Translations under genes and position numbers: made by a program
NCBI GenBank assembly: GCA_964521865.1
Contig: CAZFTJ010000002.1
Span: 124,001 to 188,000, forward strand
DNA length: 64,000 bases
Reading direction: 5' to 3'
From: CAYSRJ01 sp964521865
GTDB lineage: Bacteria > Spirochaetota > B62-G9 > DRHN01
Shown here: positions 7,931 through 17,420 of the stretch, one piece after another
Layout of the letters: each line of letters begins with the position of its first letter
Position numbering within the stretch: the first letter of the stretch is position 1
The notes under the pieces: generated by a model
Databases searched by the model: none
The model's input: the letters and a program-made list of their open reading frames with translations, nothing else
Told to the model about the DNA's origin: nothing

Positions 7931-9349
7931 ATGGATACGCTGGCTGCTCTTCTTCAATCGAAACCAAAGGTAATTAATGTCGGTCTCAAAACTTTTGCCG
8001 ATTCCATACACTCACAGGGGGCCGACGTTCTGCATGTGGACTGGTCGCCGCCTGCAGCCGGAAATCCGGAAATCATCCGCGTTCTCAATACGCTCAGCCA
8101 GCCATCCATCCGGAAAGAGATAGATGCTGCGAACCGGAAGGCGGTCGATCTCATTGTAAATGCCCAGCCGGTGCTCATCGATATACGACCGGCCCGCGAT
8201 GTCATTCCCGGAATGGAGAAGAACCTGATACTTCACGCCGGCCCGCCCGTTTCCTGGGATCGGATGTGCGGACCCGTAAAGGGTGCGGTAATGGGCGCCC
8301 TCATATACGAGGGTATTGCAAAAAATCTCGAGGAGGCAGGGAGGATTGCTGCTTCTGGAGACATCGAATTCGATCCGTGCCACCATCACCAGACGGTCGG
8401 GCCCATGGCCGGAGTGGTTTCATCGTCTATGTTTGTATACGTCATAGAGAACCGGGCAGTCGGAAACAGAGCATTCTGCACACAGAACGAAGGTCTTGGA
8501 AAGGTTCTCCGCTTCGGAGCATACGGCGACGATGTTATACGGAGATTGAAATGGATGGAAACCGTTCTTGCACCGGCGCTCAGGAAAGGAGTGCAGCAAT
8601 CGGGCGGAATAAACATCAAGGACCTGACCGCCCGGGCGCTGATGATGGGGGATGAGTGCCATAATAGAAATGTTGCGGCGACCTCGCTCTTTCTACGGGA
8701 AATAACTCCCCAGCTCCTGAAAACAGATCTGGACAGGGGCACGGCGCGTGCGGTTTTCGAGTTTTTTTCAGGAAACGACCATTCTTTTTTAAACATCTCC
8801 ATGGCCGCGTGCAAGGCATGTACCGATCCTATCATGGGCCTTGAAAAAAGTTCCATCGTTTCGACAATGGCCCGAAACGGCACCGACCTCGGAATACGGG
8901 TCGCCGGGCTCGGAGAACGGTGGTTTACGGCGCAGGCCGGTATACCGAAGGGTTTGTATTTTTCGGGTTTCGGCGAGAAAGATTCCTGCCGCGACCTGGG
9001 CGACAGCACAGTTTCGGAGATTGCGGGAATAGGCGGTTTTGCAATGGCGGCGGCCCCGGCGATCGTGAATTTCGTGGGAGGAAACGCAGTCGATGCAATC
9101 GGGTACACGCTGGAGATGTATGAGATTACAGCCGGAGAGCACGGTATTTACCGAATACCCGCGCTCGATTTCAGGGGAACGCCGGTCGGCGTGGATATAC
9201 GGCTGGTAAACAGGCTGAATCTTCCGCCATTCATCAATACCGGTATAGCGCACAGGGACCCGGGCATCGGTCAGATCGGTGCAGGTATTCTCCGGGCGCC
9301 CAGATCATGCTTTGAAGAGGCTCTCATCGAATTTGGAAAGCTGTTTTAG
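7931..9349 (+). CDS. DUF1116 protein, YlbE/AllG-like partner of FdrA
   Basis: About 472 residues from the ATG at 7931, which has GGAGG about 7 bases upstream; a GTG at 7874 would overlap the fdrA stop but lacks such a site. Family features are 'PKVINVGLKTFADSI', 'GADVLHVDWSPPA', the 'FDPCHHHQTVGPMAG' motif and a glycine-rich C terminus. DUF1116 proteins are the large partner of FdrA in carbamoyl-transferring complexes. The His-rich motif is a plausible active-site or metal feature. It is followed by a palindromic repeat and then the cyclase-family gene. Confidence 0.87.
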   Translation: MDTLAALLQSKPKVINVGLKTFADSIHSQGADVLHVDWSPPAAGNPEIIRVLNTLSQPSIRKEIDAANRKAVDLIVNAQPVLIDIRPARDVIPGMEKNLILHAGPPVSWDRMCGPVKGAVMGALIYEGIAKNLEEAGRIAASGDIEFDPCHHHQTVGPMAGVVSSSMFVYVIENRAVGNRAFCTQNEGLGKVLRFGAYGDDVIRRLKWMETVLAPALRKGVQQSGGINIKDLTARALMMGDECHNRNVAATSLFLREITPQLLKTDLDRGTARAVFEFFSGNDHSFLNISMAACKACTDPIMGLEKSSIVSTMARNGTDLGIRVAGLGERWFTAQAGIPKGLYFSGFGEKDSCRDLGDSTVSEIAGIGGFAMAAAPAIVNFVGGNAVDAIGYTLEMYEITAGEHGIYRIPALDFRGTPVGVDIRLVNRLNLPPFINTGIAHRDPGIGQIGAGILRAPRSCFEEALIEFGKLF

Positions 9350-9355
9350 TATTTT

Positions 9356-9405
9356 ATTATCCGGACGCTTCGCATCCGGATAATGCCGCTCACCGGCGGC
9401 ATTAT
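9356..9405. repeat. REP-like double palindrome, complete copy
   Basis: Two abutting hairpins. The first (9356-9384) has 10-bp perfect arms, ATTATCCGGA and TCCGGATAAT, around CGCTTCGCA. The second (9380-9405) has 9-bp arms, ATAATGCCG and CGGCATTAT, around 8 bases. Related copies lie at 14176, 17313, 18996 and 34039, with a partial copy at 47258. It separates the FdrA/DUF1116 pair from the rest of the operon and could act as mRNA-stabilising structure or partial terminator. Confidence 0.8.
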
Positions 9406-9433
9406 AAAACCATTTTTAACAAAGAGGTCCGCC

Positions 9434-10252
9434 ATGAAGAGTGACGAGTTTTTGAATATCATGAAAAGAGCAAAGGTGTACGATCTAACCGTTCCGCTGA
9501 GTGTGCACACTCCTCCGTGGCCGAGTTATATGCCGCTTCAAATTCAGTACTTCAAACGGCTTGCAGGCTGTTATGACGGCGGAATGGGTGCAAACGGGCA
9601 GGTCATAAAAACGAGCAATCACGTGGGCACCCATATGGACGGCGAGATCCATTTCTACGGACACGGCAGGGCCATCGGTGAGGTTCCCATAGAGGAGTGG
9701 GTCGGCGAGGGGGTTGTGGTTGACATATCGGAGGAAGTTGCAGACTACAGCCTGTACAGCCCCGACATGCTGAAGAGCAAAACGGAGATAGAAAAAGGCG
9801 ATATCCTCATCATAAATACCGGATATCATCGTTTCGACTGGACCCATCCGGAGGCGGACGAAATACGTTACATGGTCTGCCACCCGGGCCCGGATCCCAG
9901 CTTTGACAAATGGGTCGCAGAGATGCAGTTTAAATGGATCGGCGTCGACTGCGGATCGGCCGATCATCCGATGAACACCATCATACGCCGGTGGCAGCCG
10001 GCTCATTTCGCAAAGGCGGAACAGAAGCTGAAAAGGGATTACGGAAAAACATGGGAGCAGATGTTCCCGCTCGACTACTACTATCAGGTTATGCACATCA
10101 AGCTCTTTCCGAAGAGAATCGTTCATGCCGAGTGTGTCGGCGGCGACATCGACAGGGTACGCAACAGACGGGTGTGGATCGGCGCTTTTCCGTGGAGGGC
10201 GCTGGAAATGGAGTCGAGCATATGCAGAATAATCGCACTTGATGCACAATGA
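9434..10252 (+). CDS. Cyclase-family metallohydrolase (kynurenine-formamidase-like fold)
   Basis: 272 residues from the ATG at 9434 (AAAGAGGT upstream). The family metal motif HxGTHxDxxxH is intact: 'NHVGTHMDGEIHF'. 'IIRRWQPAHF' and 'HAECVGGDID' complete the fold. Members include kynurenine formamidase and isatin hydrolase, which hydrolyse amide bonds in N-containing rings or N-formyl groups using Mn or Zn. Position between FdrA/DUF1116 and a molybdenum hydroxylase suggests ring opening of a hydroxylated N-heterocycle; that is inference. Confidence 0.9.
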   Translation: MKSDEFLNIMKRAKVYDLTVPLSVHTPPWPSYMPLQIQYFKRLAGCYDGGMGANGQVIKTSNHVGTHMDGEIHFYGHGRAIGEVPIEEWVGEGVVVDISEEVADYSLYSPDMLKSKTEIEKGDILIINTGYHRFDWTHPEADEIRYMVCHPGPDPSFDKWVAEMQFKWIGVDCGSADHPMNTIIRRWQPAHFAKAEQKLKRDYGKTWEQMFPLDYYYQVMHIKLFPKRIVHAECVGGDIDRVRNRRVWIGAFPWRALEMESSICRIIALDAQ

Positions 10253-10415
10253 CGCAGACGGAATAATGAGTAGGTATATAGGATGTGTTTTATCCAATCA
10301 ACCGGCGGATGCGGATGCTTTTTAAACGATGTTGAAACGGCACGTCATTTCGCAGGCTCATGTGCTCTTCAATTTCTTTTCATGAGTTTTGCATGTGCGA
10401 AGGGAGGAGACGCAA

Positions 10416-11306
10416 ATGGCGATAATCAACGACTTCGAATACTACAGACCGAATGACGGTGACGAGGCGCTCGAATTGCTTGCCGAATATAAAGACGGCG
10501 CAGCCCTGCTTGCTGGCGGGACCGATCTGATCGTTCAGATGGAGGACGGCATCGCCGCACCCGAGGCAGTCATCGACCTCAAGGGCATTGAGCAGCTCAA
10601 TAAATTCGAATTTTCGAATGACCATCTTTTTATCGGCGCTCTCGTCACATTCACCGACCTTATCGAATCCGCTGAAATACGCAAAAGGTTTCCCGTTATC
10701 TGGGAATCTTCACGTACTGTCGCATCAGTCGGCATCAGGAACAGGGCCACCATGGTCGGTAATATCTGTTCGGCCGTGCCGTCACTCGACAGCGGGCCTC
10801 CTCTGCTCTGCCTGGAGGCAGACATAATCGTCAGAGGAACGGACGGAAAAGGGCAGACACCGATAGATCAATGGTTTCTCGGGCCCAGGAAAACCGCGCT
10901 CAAAGAGGGCGAATACGTTGAAGGCATTTCAATCGAACTGCCGCAAAAACGGTTCGGCGGCTGCTACGTGAAGCTCGGAAGGTACAGGGGTGAAGACCTC
11001 GCACAGGCCGGCGTCGGTGTATACGCATTTGAGGACGGGGAGTACCGCATTGCATTCTGCGCGCTCTCGCCCGCTCCGGCGAGAGCAAAGAAGATAGAAT
11101 CCCTTCTGAAGGGAAGGGAAATCACCGATACGCTGATCGGAGAAGCTTGTGAATTACTCCCTCAGGAAATATCACCCATTACGGATATACGGGCAACCGG
11201 AGAGTACAGGCTTCATGCAACGGGTGTAATGCTCGAACGGGGATTAAAGGCCGCGGTTTCCCGGTGCAGCGGCGGGGGCCCGGACTACGGCATGAGTCTC
11301 ATGTGA
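10416..11306 (+). CDS. Molybdenum hydroxylase FAD-binding subunit (XdhB/CoxM-like)
   Basis: 296 residues from the ATG at 10416, preceded by AGGGAGGAG. FAD-binding signatures are 'LLAGGTDLIVQME' (PCMH-type) and 'TVASVGIRNRATMVGNICSAVPS'. It transfers electrons from the Fe-S subunit to an acceptor in a xanthine-dehydrogenase-family heterotrimer. The gene order medium-small-large matches CO dehydrogenase and nicotinate or xanthine dehydrogenase operons. The small-subunit gene begins 21 bp after the stop. Some organisms use such enzymes on purines, nicotinate or aromatic thioesters; the substrate here is unknown. Confidence 0.94.
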   Translation: MAIINDFEYYRPNDGDEALELLAEYKDGAALLAGGTDLIVQMEDGIAAPEAVIDLKGIEQLNKFEFSNDHLFIGALVTFTDLIESAEIRKRFPVIWESSRTVASVGIRNRATMVGNICSAVPSLDSGPPLLCLEADIIVRGTDGKGQTPIDQWFLGPRKTALKEGEYVEGISIELPQKRFGGCYVKLGRYRGEDLAQAGVGVYAFEDGEYRIAFCALSPAPARAKKIESLLKGREITDTLIGEACELLPQEISPITDIRATGEYRLHATGVMLERGLKAAVSRCSGGGPDYGMSLM

Positions 11307-11327
11307 AATGGAGTGAGGAGACGAGCA

Positions 11328-11789
11328 ATGAAAAAAAGGATCGAGCTTAACCTGAACGGTATGAAAAGGCAAATCGAGGTCGAACCGACCGATATTCTTC
11401 TCGATGTTCTTCGTGACAGGCTCGGTGTCAAGAGCCCGAAATTCGGATGCGGCAGGGGGGACTGCGGCTCCTGCACCGTTTTTCTAAACGGCAGGACCGT
11501 TCGCTCCTGTATAATTCTTGCCATCGAAGCGGACGGCGCGGATATTCAAACCCTCGAAGGCATCCCGGAAGAGAAACTGCGCAATCTGCAGGAATCCTTC
11601 ATAGAGCACAGTTCCTTCCAGTGCGGGTTCTGCACACCGGGCATGATACTCTCTGCCGTCGAGCTTCTCGAAAAAAACCCTCACCCTTCGGAAGAAGACG
11701 TAAAAGAATCGCTTGCCGGCAACCTGTGCAGATGTACGGGATACACACCTATAATAGACGCCGTTCTCGTTGTCTCGAACAAAGGGTGA
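11328..11789 (+). CDS. Molybdenum hydroxylase [2Fe-2S] subunit (XdhC/CoxS-like)
   Basis: 153 residues. The N-terminal plant-type [2Fe-2S] site has C41, C46, C49 and C61 (CGRGDCGSCTVF, then SCI), and the C-terminal domain has 'CGFCTPGM' and 'NLCRCTGY'. It relays electrons from the molybdenum cofactor to the FAD subunit. GTGAGGAG precedes the ATG. The next gene starts 11 bp after the stop, so all three subunits are tightly coupled. Confidence 0.96.
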   Translation: MKKRIELNLNGMKRQIEVEPTDILLDVLRDRLGVKSPKFGCGRGDCGSCTVFLNGRTVRSCIILAIEADGADIQTLEGIPEEKLRNLQESFIEHSSFQCGFCTPGMILSAVELLEKNPHPSEEDVKESLAGNLCRCTGYTPIIDAVLVVSNKG

Positions 11790-11800
11790 AGGAGGAAAAC

Positions 11801-14140
11801 ATGGCGGAGCATACCTATATCGGCGAACCAATCGACAGAATTGATGAAAGAGACAAGGTAAGCGGGGCTGCGCTTTTCGTCGACGACATCGATTTCGGCC
11901 CGAACCTCCTCCATGCTGCAGTTTTAGAAAGTCCCCATGCCCACGCGCTGATAACAGGCATAGACACTTCGAAAGCGGAGAAGCTCCAGGGCGTCGTGAA
12001 AGTCGTGACGGGAAAGGATTTCCCCTATAAATTCGGCCTCTACATGAAAGATCGTTTCATCTTTGCGCAGGACAGGGTGCGTTTCGTCGGCGAGCAGGTT
12101 GCCGCAGTCATCGCGCGGGATCGTAAAACCGCCCAAAAGGCGCTTGGGCTGATAAAGGTCGACTACGAGCAGCTTGCGCCGGTTTTTGAACCTCTTCAGG
12201 CGGTTTCCGACGGGGCTCCCATCGTGCATCCGGACCTCGGCTCCTATGAGCATGTTCGCTGGTTCTTTCCGAAGGGGGGCACTAATATCTCCCATCTGAG
12301 AAAGGTACGAAAGGGCGATATCGTAAAAGGCTTTAAGGAGGCGGATTTTGTGCTCGAGGACACCTACCGCGTGCCCAGATATGCGCACTGCGCAATAGAG
12401 CCGCACATAGCGGTCGGTCGGCTCGATTACGCCGGGCGGCTTACAGTGTGGGCATCCTCCCAGTCGCCGCATACCCAGAGAAACCTGTTCGCCCAGGCGC
12501 TTTCCCCGCTTGGATTCAGCCATAAGGATATTCGGGTAATCACGCCCTACGTAGGAGGAGGGTTCGGCGGCAAGGCGGGCCTCACAATGGAAATATTAGC
12601 CGCAGCGCTCGCAACTGCAGTCAAAGGAAACCCTGTCAAGGTCAGGTGGACGCGGGCGCAGGAATTCTACAACACCTACCAGCGCCAGCAGGTTGTCTCG
12701 AAGCTGAAGATCGGCGTTAAAAAAGACGGGACCATTACGGCCTTTCAACTGGAAAATTACTGGGACGCAGGCGCATATGTCGAGTACGGGGCGAACGTAG
12801 TAAACGCTTCGGGGCTTTCGGCAACAGGACCGTATCGAGTTTCGAATGTGCATATCGATTCGTACTGTATCTACACCAACCTCCCGCCGGGCGGTCCGTA
12901 CAGGGGTTTCGGATACTCTGAGATGATGTTCAGTGTCGAGTCTCACATGTCTCGGCTTGCCGCTGCAGCAGGCATAAACCCCCGTGAGTTTAGAAAGCGA
13001 AACGGCATCCGTAAGGGCGACTCCCTTGCATACGGAGCCGAGATGAATGAAAACGGGCTGATCGAATGCATCGACCGGGTCGCCGAAGCAGTTGATTTCG
13101 AAAAGAAGGAAGCGTCCAAAGACCCGAATAAGGCAATCGGCAAGGGAATGGCCGCCATCTGGAAGGCCCCGGCAATGCCGCCGAATGCATCCTCAGCCGC
13201 CTTTCTCAAGTTCAATGAAGACGGGAGTATCAATATTCTCGTTTCGGGCATTGAGATCGGACAGGGGTATCTCACCGTCATGGCCCAGATCGCTGCCGAG
13301 ATTCTCGCAGTACCCGTGTCAAAAATTCGCATCGAAACACCCGATACAGACAGAAACCCGTACGAGTGGCAGACCGTCGCATCCCACGTCACCTGGTCGT
13401 GCGGAAATGCGGTAAAACGGGCCGCACTCGATGCACGGGCGCAGATCTTCGATACCGTTAACAGGGCTTTTAAATACGAGATCGATTCGCTCTACCTTGA
13501 AGATGAAAAGATCAAATGTACGACGGATGCCGAATTCGAGCTTCCATTGAAACAGTTCGTCATTGACGGCGTTATGGTCGAAGACGGAACATTCAGGGGC
13601 GGGCCGATTCTCGGCAGGGGCATATTCATGCCGGAGTTCACATCGGCGTTCAGCGACCCTGAAACCGGCCAGGGAGGACACCCGAATGTACACTATACTG
13701 TCGGCGCCTGCGCCGTTGTTCTTGAAATAGACAGGCAGACAGGCAAAGTGCGGGTCTTGAAAGCAGCCGAAGCGATCGACGCCGGAAAGGCGCTCAACCC
13801 CAAACTCGTAAAACACCAGATCATCGGAGGCTTCCTGCAGGGGCTTGCAACCGTTCTGTACGAGGACATCCGTTTCGATGAAAAGGGGAAGCTTTTGAAT
13901 CCGAACTTTTCGGATTATAAAATACCGACCGCTTTAGACATCCCGAATACGGTCATTCCGATCATCGTCGAAGCGCCCCAGCATGACGGCCCGTTCGGAG
14001 CGCGAGGCGTGGCCGAGCACACGATGATACCGGTTGCTCCAGCGGTTGCGAACGCCGTTGAGGATGCGCTCGGAATACGAATAAAATCAATGCCCATAAC
14101 CGCAGAAAAAATCGCGCTCGCCCTGCTCGAAAAAAAGTAA
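11801..14140 (+). CDS. Molybdenum hydroxylase large (Mo-cofactor) subunit
   Basis: 779 residues from the ATG at 11801 with GGAGG just upstream; the open frame extends further back only as a shadow of the small-subunit gene. Molybdopterin-binding motifs are 'GGGFGGKAG', 'GGPYRGFGYSE', 'GIEIGQGYLTV' and 'GPFGARGVAEHTMIP'. The last contains the expected catalytic glutamate (residue 739), though the usual GVGE is GVAE. Substrate-pocket residues cannot be read to a substrate. A hydroxylase of an N-heterocycle fits the FdrA/DUF1116/cyclase neighbours. Last gene of the rightward operon, closed by a palindrome at 14176. Confidence 0.94.
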   Translation: MAEHTYIGEPIDRIDERDKVSGAALFVDDIDFGPNLLHAAVLESPHAHALITGIDTSKAEKLQGVVKVVTGKDFPYKFGLYMKDRFIFAQDRVRFVGEQVAAVIARDRKTAQKALGLIKVDYEQLAPVFEPLQAVSDGAPIVHPDLGSYEHVRWFFPKGGTNISHLRKVRKGDIVKGFKEADFVLEDTYRVPRYAHCAIEPHIAVGRLDYAGRLTVWASSQSPHTQRNLFAQALSPLGFSHKDIRVITPYVGGGFGGKAGLTMEILAAALATAVKGNPVKVRWTRAQEFYNTYQRQQVVSKLKIGVKKDGTITAFQLENYWDAGAYVEYGANVVNASGLSATGPYRVSNVHIDSYCIYTNLPPGGPYRGFGYSEMMFSVESHMSRLAAAAGINPREFRKRNGIRKGDSLAYGAEMNENGLIECIDRVAEAVDFEKKEASKDPNKAIGKGMAAIWKAPAMPPNASSAAFLKFNEDGSINILVSGIEIGQGYLTVMAQIAAEILAVPVSKIRIETPDTDRNPYEWQTVASHVTWSCGNAVKRAALDARAQIFDTVNRAFKYEIDSLYLEDEKIKCTTDAEFELPLKQFVIDGVMVEDGTFRGGPILGRGIFMPEFTSAFSDPETGQGGHPNVHYTVGACAVVLEIDRQTGKVRVLKAAEAIDAGKALNPKLVKHQIIGGFLQGLATVLYEDIRFDEKGKLLNPNFSDYKIPTALDIPNTVIPIIVEAPQHDGPFGARGVAEHTMIPVAPAVANAVEDALGIRIKSMPITAEKIALALLEKK

Positions 14141-14175
14141 AAATTGGTCAAAAAGCGTCGTATAATGCTGATTAC

Positions 14176-14194
14176 CCGGATGCTTCGCATCCGG
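14176..14194. terminator. Bidirectional terminator-like palindrome between convergent genes
   Basis: CCGGATGC-TTC-GCATCCGG is a perfect 8-bp stem with a 3-base loop, followed on the plus strand by CCTTTTCC. It lies between the stops of the molybdenum hydroxylase and the convergent M16 protease, and is the short form of the REP-like palindrome seen elsewhere. Confidence 0.65.
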
Positions 14195-14213
14195 CCTTTT
14201 CCAATACGGGAAT

Positions 14214-17141
14214 TCACTGAAACACATCGACCAGACTTCCAAATACTCCTTTGAGCTTTTTAATTCGAGCTTCATTACCGAGCACACAGATAAAGTTCTG
14301 TTTCATCGCATCTGACACCAGATCGGCCGCAGCCCGGATGTCTTCCTTTCCCGTCCTCAATATGCCCTCACGCGCCCGCTGAACATCCTCATGGGAGATA
14401 TTCTGGAAATACCGGCCGGCAGCGGTTTCGCCCTTCATAGATGGGGTCAGCGGCCGGTCGAACCTGCTGATGGTGCCGATAATATACTTGGTTATTTCAC
14501 GCTCTTCCGCGTCGAAGACCCGGATGAAATCCGCCGCCCCGTCGTATACATCGAGCGTTTCGGTCAGGTTCGGATCACGGTAGGAACAGAAATACATGTT
14601 CCCGTCCCGTGAGAAACGGGCGAAGCAGCCGTACGCACCTCCTCGCACGCGAACTCTGTTCCAGAGATAATCGAGGCTTGCGATCGTTCTGAGAACCTGG
14701 AGGCTGTCGCTATACCGGTGGTCCAGTTTTCGGAAGTTGAAACCCTTTGCAACATACTGCACTTCGCCAGGCGTCAAAAGCCCCTCGTTTTTTCGCTCCT
14801 CTTCAAAGGGATAGCTGTTGTAATGCGGCTTTATATCCTCAAAGTATTCGAGTATCCGGCCGAAATTTTGTCTGAACGACCTGTAATCCCGTTCCTCGGC
14901 TGTTACGCTGACTGTGAGGTTATCCGGCGTGAACACCGAGGCTGCAATCCTTTTGAGCCTGTCGAAAACCTCATCCGCCCTTTTGTCGAAATTCCGTTCA
15001 AGATCACTGATAAAATGAAAAAAATCGATGCCACCAAGCCGCTCGGCATATCTTCCCTTGCAGGAAAAGTAGGAGAGCAGTCGGCTTGCGGTAATGTGGT
15101 GCCCCTGATCGTAAATGCTCATTTCGAAACGCGATTTTGTCTCCTGCACGATCTCTCGGAGACGTTTTACCTCGTCATACCTGCTTTTTCCCGTAATCTC
15201 GCCGATAATGGCGCACAGCTGGGGAAGCTTTTTTACAAGGGCCTTGGTTTTCACCGTCATCTTCGGAAAATACAGCGCATCCTCATCTTTGTCCCCGAAT
15301 GTTTCGCTGCTCAGATACACGCCGCCTGTGTGTATGTTTATGTAGTTCGACAGGTCCGAATAGCTGTAGCGGTCAGTGCTGATGCGTCCGAGCAGGCGTG
15401 CTAGAAGGGAAAGGTACGGCAGATCCTCATAGTCTACCGCCCTGGAATCGAAATACAGGTTCATATATACGATACCGGATGTAAAAACCGGATGAGAAAG
15501 CACCTTTACACCCTCTTCCTCCCTCTCTTCCAGGGGCAGCCGCTGGGCTTGGGGATTAATGTCTTCGAGTGAGAGCAGGGGAATCTTGTCGATATATTCT
15601 TTGGGATCGGGCGTCATCTGCCTTTTTTTCAGCCGGGCCGTTTCCCGGGCCAGTTTCTTCAGCTCCTCTTCAGACAGGCTCTGTTTGAGCTCTTTGAGCT
15701 TCTTTTGGACTTCCCGCTCCTTTTTCTCGGCAAGCCCCTTCTGCGGTAAAACCATGACCAGGGAACGGTGCGTATTCTGCATGATAAACCGTTGAATCAG
15801 GCTTTCAAAATATGGTTCGGTGAGCGCCTTTTTGATTTTAGAAAGGCTCGTCTCGTACTGCAGGTGAATAAAGGGATCTCCCCCGTAAAGCCAGCTCCCC
15901 ATAGCGGCCATACAGTATACGAGACCTTTGGGCAAGCCCTTGAAATCCGCCTCGCGCAGCCTGAACTCATGAATGTTTATGGCGGCCTCCACAATGTCCC
16001 TGTCGATTCCGTTTTTGACAAGCCCGCCGAGCGTTTCGAACAAAACCTCTTCAAACCGTGCCTTCTGATTTTCATTGCCGCCTTTAACCATGACGCTGAA
16101 CACGGGCTGGAGCATGTCTCTCTCAAAATGGCCGAACACATCTTTTCCTATCTTCTCGTCCATGAGCGCTTTTTTAAGGGGCGCCGCCGGCGTTTCGAGC
16201 AGCAAATATTCCAGCACGGTAAACGCGAGGTAAAGCTCGGGGTTGGATGCATGGTCAACAACGAAATTCATGCTGAAAAAACTTCGACCGTCTTCGTCTT
16301 CATTCGGCAGAATCGGATAATACTCCATCATTTCATTCTGGGAATCAAACGGCTTCTGCGACGGAATTGCTGAGCCCACCGATATCGCATTGAAATCATT
16401 CAGATAATTTTCATCAAGAAACTGCAGAAATTCGCCAACATCGCCGTCACCGTAGAGGAAGATGTAGCTGTTCGCCGGATGGTAGTACTCACGGTGGAAC
16501 TCGAGAAACTTCTGAATCGTAAGCCTGGGGATGACTTCAGGATCTCCGCCCGATTCATAGGTGTACGGTGTGTCGGGAAAGAGAGATTCGGGTATTTTTC
16601 TGAATAGAACTGCTTCAGGTGTGGAAAACACCCCTTTCATTTCATTGTACACAACGCCTCTATAGGTGAGCTCTCCCTTTGGATCTTCGAGCTCATAGTG
16701 CCATCCCTCCTGCATGAATATCTGAGGTATGGAATAGATATTTGGATGGAATACGGCATCAAGATACACATCCATGAGATTGAAAAAATCTTTTTTGTTC
16801 CTGCTGGCAACCGGATACATGGTTTTGTCCGGAAAGGTCATCGCATTCAAAAAGGTGTTCAGCGATCCCTTGACCAGCTCGACAAACGGCTCTTTCGACG
16901 GATACTTCCTGGACCCGCACAGCACAGAGTGCTCCAGGATATGCGGAATTCCGGTGCTGTCCGCAGGCGGGGTTCTGAAGCCTATTGAAAAAACCTTGTT
17001 GTCGTCGTCATTCGAGAGCGAGAGAAGCCGGGCTCCGCTCTTTTCGTGCTTAAAAATCTTTCCGGTCGATTTGATTTCCCCTATTTTTTCCTCTCTGTTC
17101 AGACGAAATCCATAGTATGTTTTGCCGATTTCAAACGACAT
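14214..17141 (-). CDS. M16C-family zinc metalloprotease (presequence-protease-like)
   Basis: 975 residues, the normal length for M16C enzymes such as PreP and falcilysin, which degrade small unstructured peptides inside a closed two-half chamber. The inverted zinc motif HxxEH is at H67, E70, H71 ('PHILEHSVLCGS'), and the distal glutamate lies in 'GVVYNEMKGVF'. A coiled linker rich in Lys and Glu ('KKEREVQKKLKELKQ') joins the two halves near residue 480. No signal peptide is visible, so it is probably cytoplasmic. GGAG precedes the ATG. Monocistronic. Confidence 0.93.
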   Translation of the reverse strand: MSFEIGKTYYGFRLNREEKIGEIKSTGKIFKHEKSGARLLSLSNDDDNKVFSIGFRTPPADSTGIPHILEHSVLCGSRKYPSKEPFVELVKGSLNTFLNAMTFPDKTMYPVASRNKKDFFNLMDVYLDAVFHPNIYSIPQIFMQEGWHYELEDPKGELTYRGVVYNEMKGVFSTPEAVLFRKIPESLFPDTPYTYESGGDPEVIPRLTIQKFLEFHREYYHPANSYIFLYGDGDVGEFLQFLDENYLNDFNAISVGSAIPSQKPFDSQNEMMEYYPILPNEDEDGRSFFSMNFVVDHASNPELYLAFTVLEYLLLETPAAPLKKALMDEKIGKDVFGHFERDMLQPVFSVMVKGGNENQKARFEEVLFETLGGLVKNGIDRDIVEAAINIHEFRLREADFKGLPKGLVYCMAAMGSWLYGGDPFIHLQYETSLSKIKKALTEPYFESLIQRFIMQNTHRSLVMVLPQKGLAEKKEREVQKKLKELKQSLSEEELKKLARETARLKKRQMTPDPKEYIDKIPLLSLEDINPQAQRLPLEEREEEGVKVLSHPVFTSGIVYMNLYFDSRAVDYEDLPYLSLLARLLGRISTDRYSYSDLSNYINIHTGGVYLSSETFGDKDEDALYFPKMTVKTKALVKKLPQLCAIIGEITGKSRYDEVKRLREIVQETKSRFEMSIYDQGHHITASRLLSYFSCKGRYAERLGGIDFFHFISDLERNFDKRADEVFDRLKRIAASVFTPDNLTVSVTAEERDYRSFRQNFGRILEYFEDIKPHYNSYPFEEERKNEGLLTPGEVQYVAKGFNFRKLDHRYSDSLQVLRTIASLDYLWNRVRVRGGAYGCFARFSRDGNMYFCSYRDPNLTETLDVYDGAADFIRVFDAEEREITKYIIGTISRFDRPLTPSMKGETAAGRYFQNISHEDVQRAREGILRTGKEDIRAAADLVSDAMKQNFICVLGNEARIKKLKGVFGSLVDVFQ

Positions 17142-17312
17142 AATCTTTGCTCCGTCAGGTAAAATCTGCTGCAGTCAATAACATACCTATTCAATTCCGG
17201 CTCGCCTATTACTTTTTCATCCCCGAAAACCTCAATACATGAAATGCAGAAACAACTCCCATGCCCCGTATACCGTTGACCGTCGATTAATACGGGTTTA
17301 TTATTTGTATTG

Positions 17313-17368
17313 TAATGCCTCCGGTGCTTGCACTGACGGCATTATCCGGACGCGACGTGTCCGGATAA
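17313..17368. repeat. REP-like double palindrome, inverted orientation
   Basis: The same two hairpins as at 9356 but in reverse order: TAATGCC...GGCATTA (17313-17344), then TTATCCGGAC-GCGACGT-GTCCGGATAA (17342-17368). The second stem is perfect for 10 bp. It lies 52 bp before the rtcB start. Confidence 0.75.
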
Positions 17369-17420
17369 GATATACCTGTATAAAAAATGGCTTCCAGGTT
17401 TTTAAAGTGAAGGGATAATT

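Noticed and set aside
9485..10297. 270-codon minus-strand open frame
   Set aside because: Antisense shadow of the cyclase-family gene; no recognisable motifs.
11447..11800. Upstream extension of the molybdenum-subunit frame
   Set aside because: It overlaps the 2Fe-2S subunit gene in another frame; the ATG at 11801 has GGAGG and a family-typical N terminus.
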